DNA of 64,000 bases from Paenibacillus sp. 1011MAR3C5. Lineage in GTDB: Bacteria; Bacillota; Bacilli; Paenibacillales; Paenibacillaceae. The stretch lies in contig NZ_QZCF01000003.1 of the NCBI RefSeq assembly GCF_003591485.1, positions 434,001 to 498,000 on the forward strand. The letters run 5' to 3'. The translations under genes and the position numbers were made by a program. Positions 62,886 through 64,000 of this stretch are shown here, in pieces; positions within the stretch are counted from its first letter, which is position 1; each line of letters opens with the position of its first letter. The notes below the pieces were generated by a model. That model had not been told where the DNA came from and searched no databases. It saw only the letters and a program-made list of their open reading frames with translations.

Positions 62886-64000
62886 CAAGAAGGAAAAGGG
62901 GGTTTATTATACACCTCCAGAATTAGCTAGCTTTATAGTGAATTATATTATGTCAGAGTATGATTTTAATCAGAAAATGAGTATTATGGAACCAAGTTGT
63001 GGTGATGGAATCTTTATAGATGGCCTTTCAGAGTTAAAAGAATTTAATAAAGCACATATAATAGATTTGTCATTAGTGGAAATTGATAATAATGAACTAA
63101 TAAAATTAAAAAATAAAAAATATGAAGATAAAATCAAAGGGAAAATTGATTATTTTTCAGAGGATTACCTGTATTTCCAAGAAAATAATCAAAGAAAATT
63201 TGATGTAATACTCGGCAATCCCCCTTATATAAATAGGAAGCTGATGTCTTTAGATCAAATAACAATAAGTAATAAGATTTTGAATGATGCAAATATTAGT
63301 AACTCAAATATTAAAAACATATGGACTGCTTTTCTAGTGAGTTCAGCACAGGCACTAAATGAAGATGGTGTAGTTTGCTTTGTTCTTCCTTCTGAAATAT
63401 TACAAGTAAAGCATGCAGAATCAATTAGAAAATACTTAATAACAGCATTTAATTGCATTGAGATATTTACATTTAATGAAATCATATTCAAAGACATTGA
63501 ACAGGATACAATTGTACTTATAGCTTCAAAGCAAAAAAATAAACGAGGATTTCACTATCATAATTTCAATTCATTAGAAGATGTAGGAGCGAGTAACTTT
63601 ACTACTATTACTAATAGTGAATTTACAGATAGTGAGGGGAAATGGACTTCATTGTTTCTTAGTAAACGTCATAATGAACTGTTAACTAGTTTGAAACAAG
63701 AAATTCCTTTAGTAAATGATTATTGTACATCGTGCGCTGGAATTGTTACTGCCGCTAACGATGAGTTCATTGTTGATAATAAAACAATCGAGAAATTCAA
63801 GTTGCACCAATATGCTCATAAAATAATAAAGAAAAGTTCTTATATTAAGAATCTCATTATTTTTAGGTTAGAAGATTTAACTCCTTTAATTGAAAAGGAT
63901 ACTCCTACTAATCTTTTGCTATTTGACGATAATGAAAAGGATTTTCATGCCGAAGCTAGAGGCTACCTTAAAATATTGACTGATAAGAAAATTCATGAGA
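62878..64000 (+). CDS. DNA adenine N6-methyltransferase (Eco57I-like type II/IIG), partial
   Basis: 374 codons are visible and the frame runs off the window. GVYYTPPELASFIVNYI is the usual start of gamma-class N6 methyltransferases. Motif I is EPSCGDGIF at 38-46, motif IV is ILGNPPYINR at 111-120. After ~200 residues a region that should bind target DNA begins (SLFLSKRHNELLTSLKQEIPLVNDYCTSCAGIVTAANDEFIV). It probably protects host DNA from a linked nuclease. The ATG overlaps the HNH stop. Whether a nuclease or helicase domain follows is beyond the window. Confidence 0.88.
   Translation, partial: MDNKKEKGVYYTPPELASFIVNYIMSEYDFNQKMSIMEPSCGDGIFIDGLSELKEFNKAHIIDLSLVEIDNNELIKLKNKKYEDKIKGKIDYFSEDYLYFQENNQRKFDVILGNPPYINRKLMSLDQITISNKILNDANISNSNIKNIWTAFLVSSAQALNEDGVVCFVLPSEILQVKHAESIRKYLITAFNCIEIFTFNEIIFKDIEQDTIVLIASKQKNKRGFHYHNFNSLEDVGASNFTTITNSEFTDSEGKWTSLFLSKRHNELLTSLKQEIPLVNDYCTSCAGIVTAANDEFIVDNKTIEKFKLHQYAHKIIKKSSYIKNLIIFRLEDLTPLIEKDTPTNLLLFDDNEKDFHAEARGYLKILTDKKIHE

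Overview
The window looks like chromosome of a spore-forming Firmicute of the Paenibacillus type. This rests on an intact purEKBCSQLFMNHD operon under guanine-riboswitch and PurR-type control, spore germination (GerA/GerB/GerC) and spore-cortex-lytic type genes, GntR/YtrA and YerC regulators, GlnR/TnrA-type boxes, strong AGGAGG ribosome sites and moderate G+C. The last ~4.8 kb (from about 59,100) is sharply AT-rich and reads as a transferred island. The species cannot be named from sequence reading alone.

Layout. 1-900: tail of an unidentified gene, then a four-unit 50-bp tandem repeat and the guaA promoter. 899-3,620: guaA, followed by a decayed interval that ends in a second, diverged copy of the guaA 3' region and a second guaA-like terminator; it looks like the scar of an element that integrated at guaA. 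3.7-8.7 kb: AraC regulator, BadF-type sugar kinase, family 4 glycosidase, then a GntR/YtrA regulator with a membrane protein. 8.8-13.3 kb (minus): nirB-nirD-nitrite transporter-cobA for nitrite assimilation and siroheme. Its leader has two hairpins with ANTAR-type hexaloops overlapping a terminator, and the divergent gene encodes an ANTAR protein; two perfect GlnR/TnrA boxes lie between. 14.2-19.7 kb: TrpD-like protein, riboswitch-controlled purine permease, pxpABC 5-oxoprolinase. 19.7-26.2 kb: NAGPA-type protein, MsrAB, a MITE-like element, nitroreductase, TraB-type protein, LysM-GH18 hydrolase.

26.3-41.2 kb is the purine operon: PurR box pair, promoter, guanine riboswitch, then twelve genes. 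It is interrupted by two arrays of hairpin-forming units at an exact 51-bp pitch, 13 units between purC and purS and 4 between purF and purM, and by a terminator-like hairpin between purH and purD. 41.3-51.1 kb: polysaccharide deacetylase, lipoprotein, two-component system, a 39-residue membrane peptide, hydrolase, and a gerB-gerA-gerC operon. 51.3-58.7 kb: YerB-like lipoprotein, Pit phosphate transporter with its DUF47 partner, YerC, CbiX, diacylglycerol kinase and an RNA m5U methyltransferase.

58.6-64 kb: a truncated RadC-like gene marks the edge of the island. It is followed by four tightly coupled genes: a protein with two GHKL ATPase domains (MORC/Hsp90-like N-terminus, histidine-kinase-like C-terminus), a receiver with no recognised output domain, an HNH nuclease, and a DNA adenine methyltransferase that runs off the window. 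I cannot match this set to a named system; it is the best candidate here for an undescribed, phosphorelay-controlled restriction or defence system.
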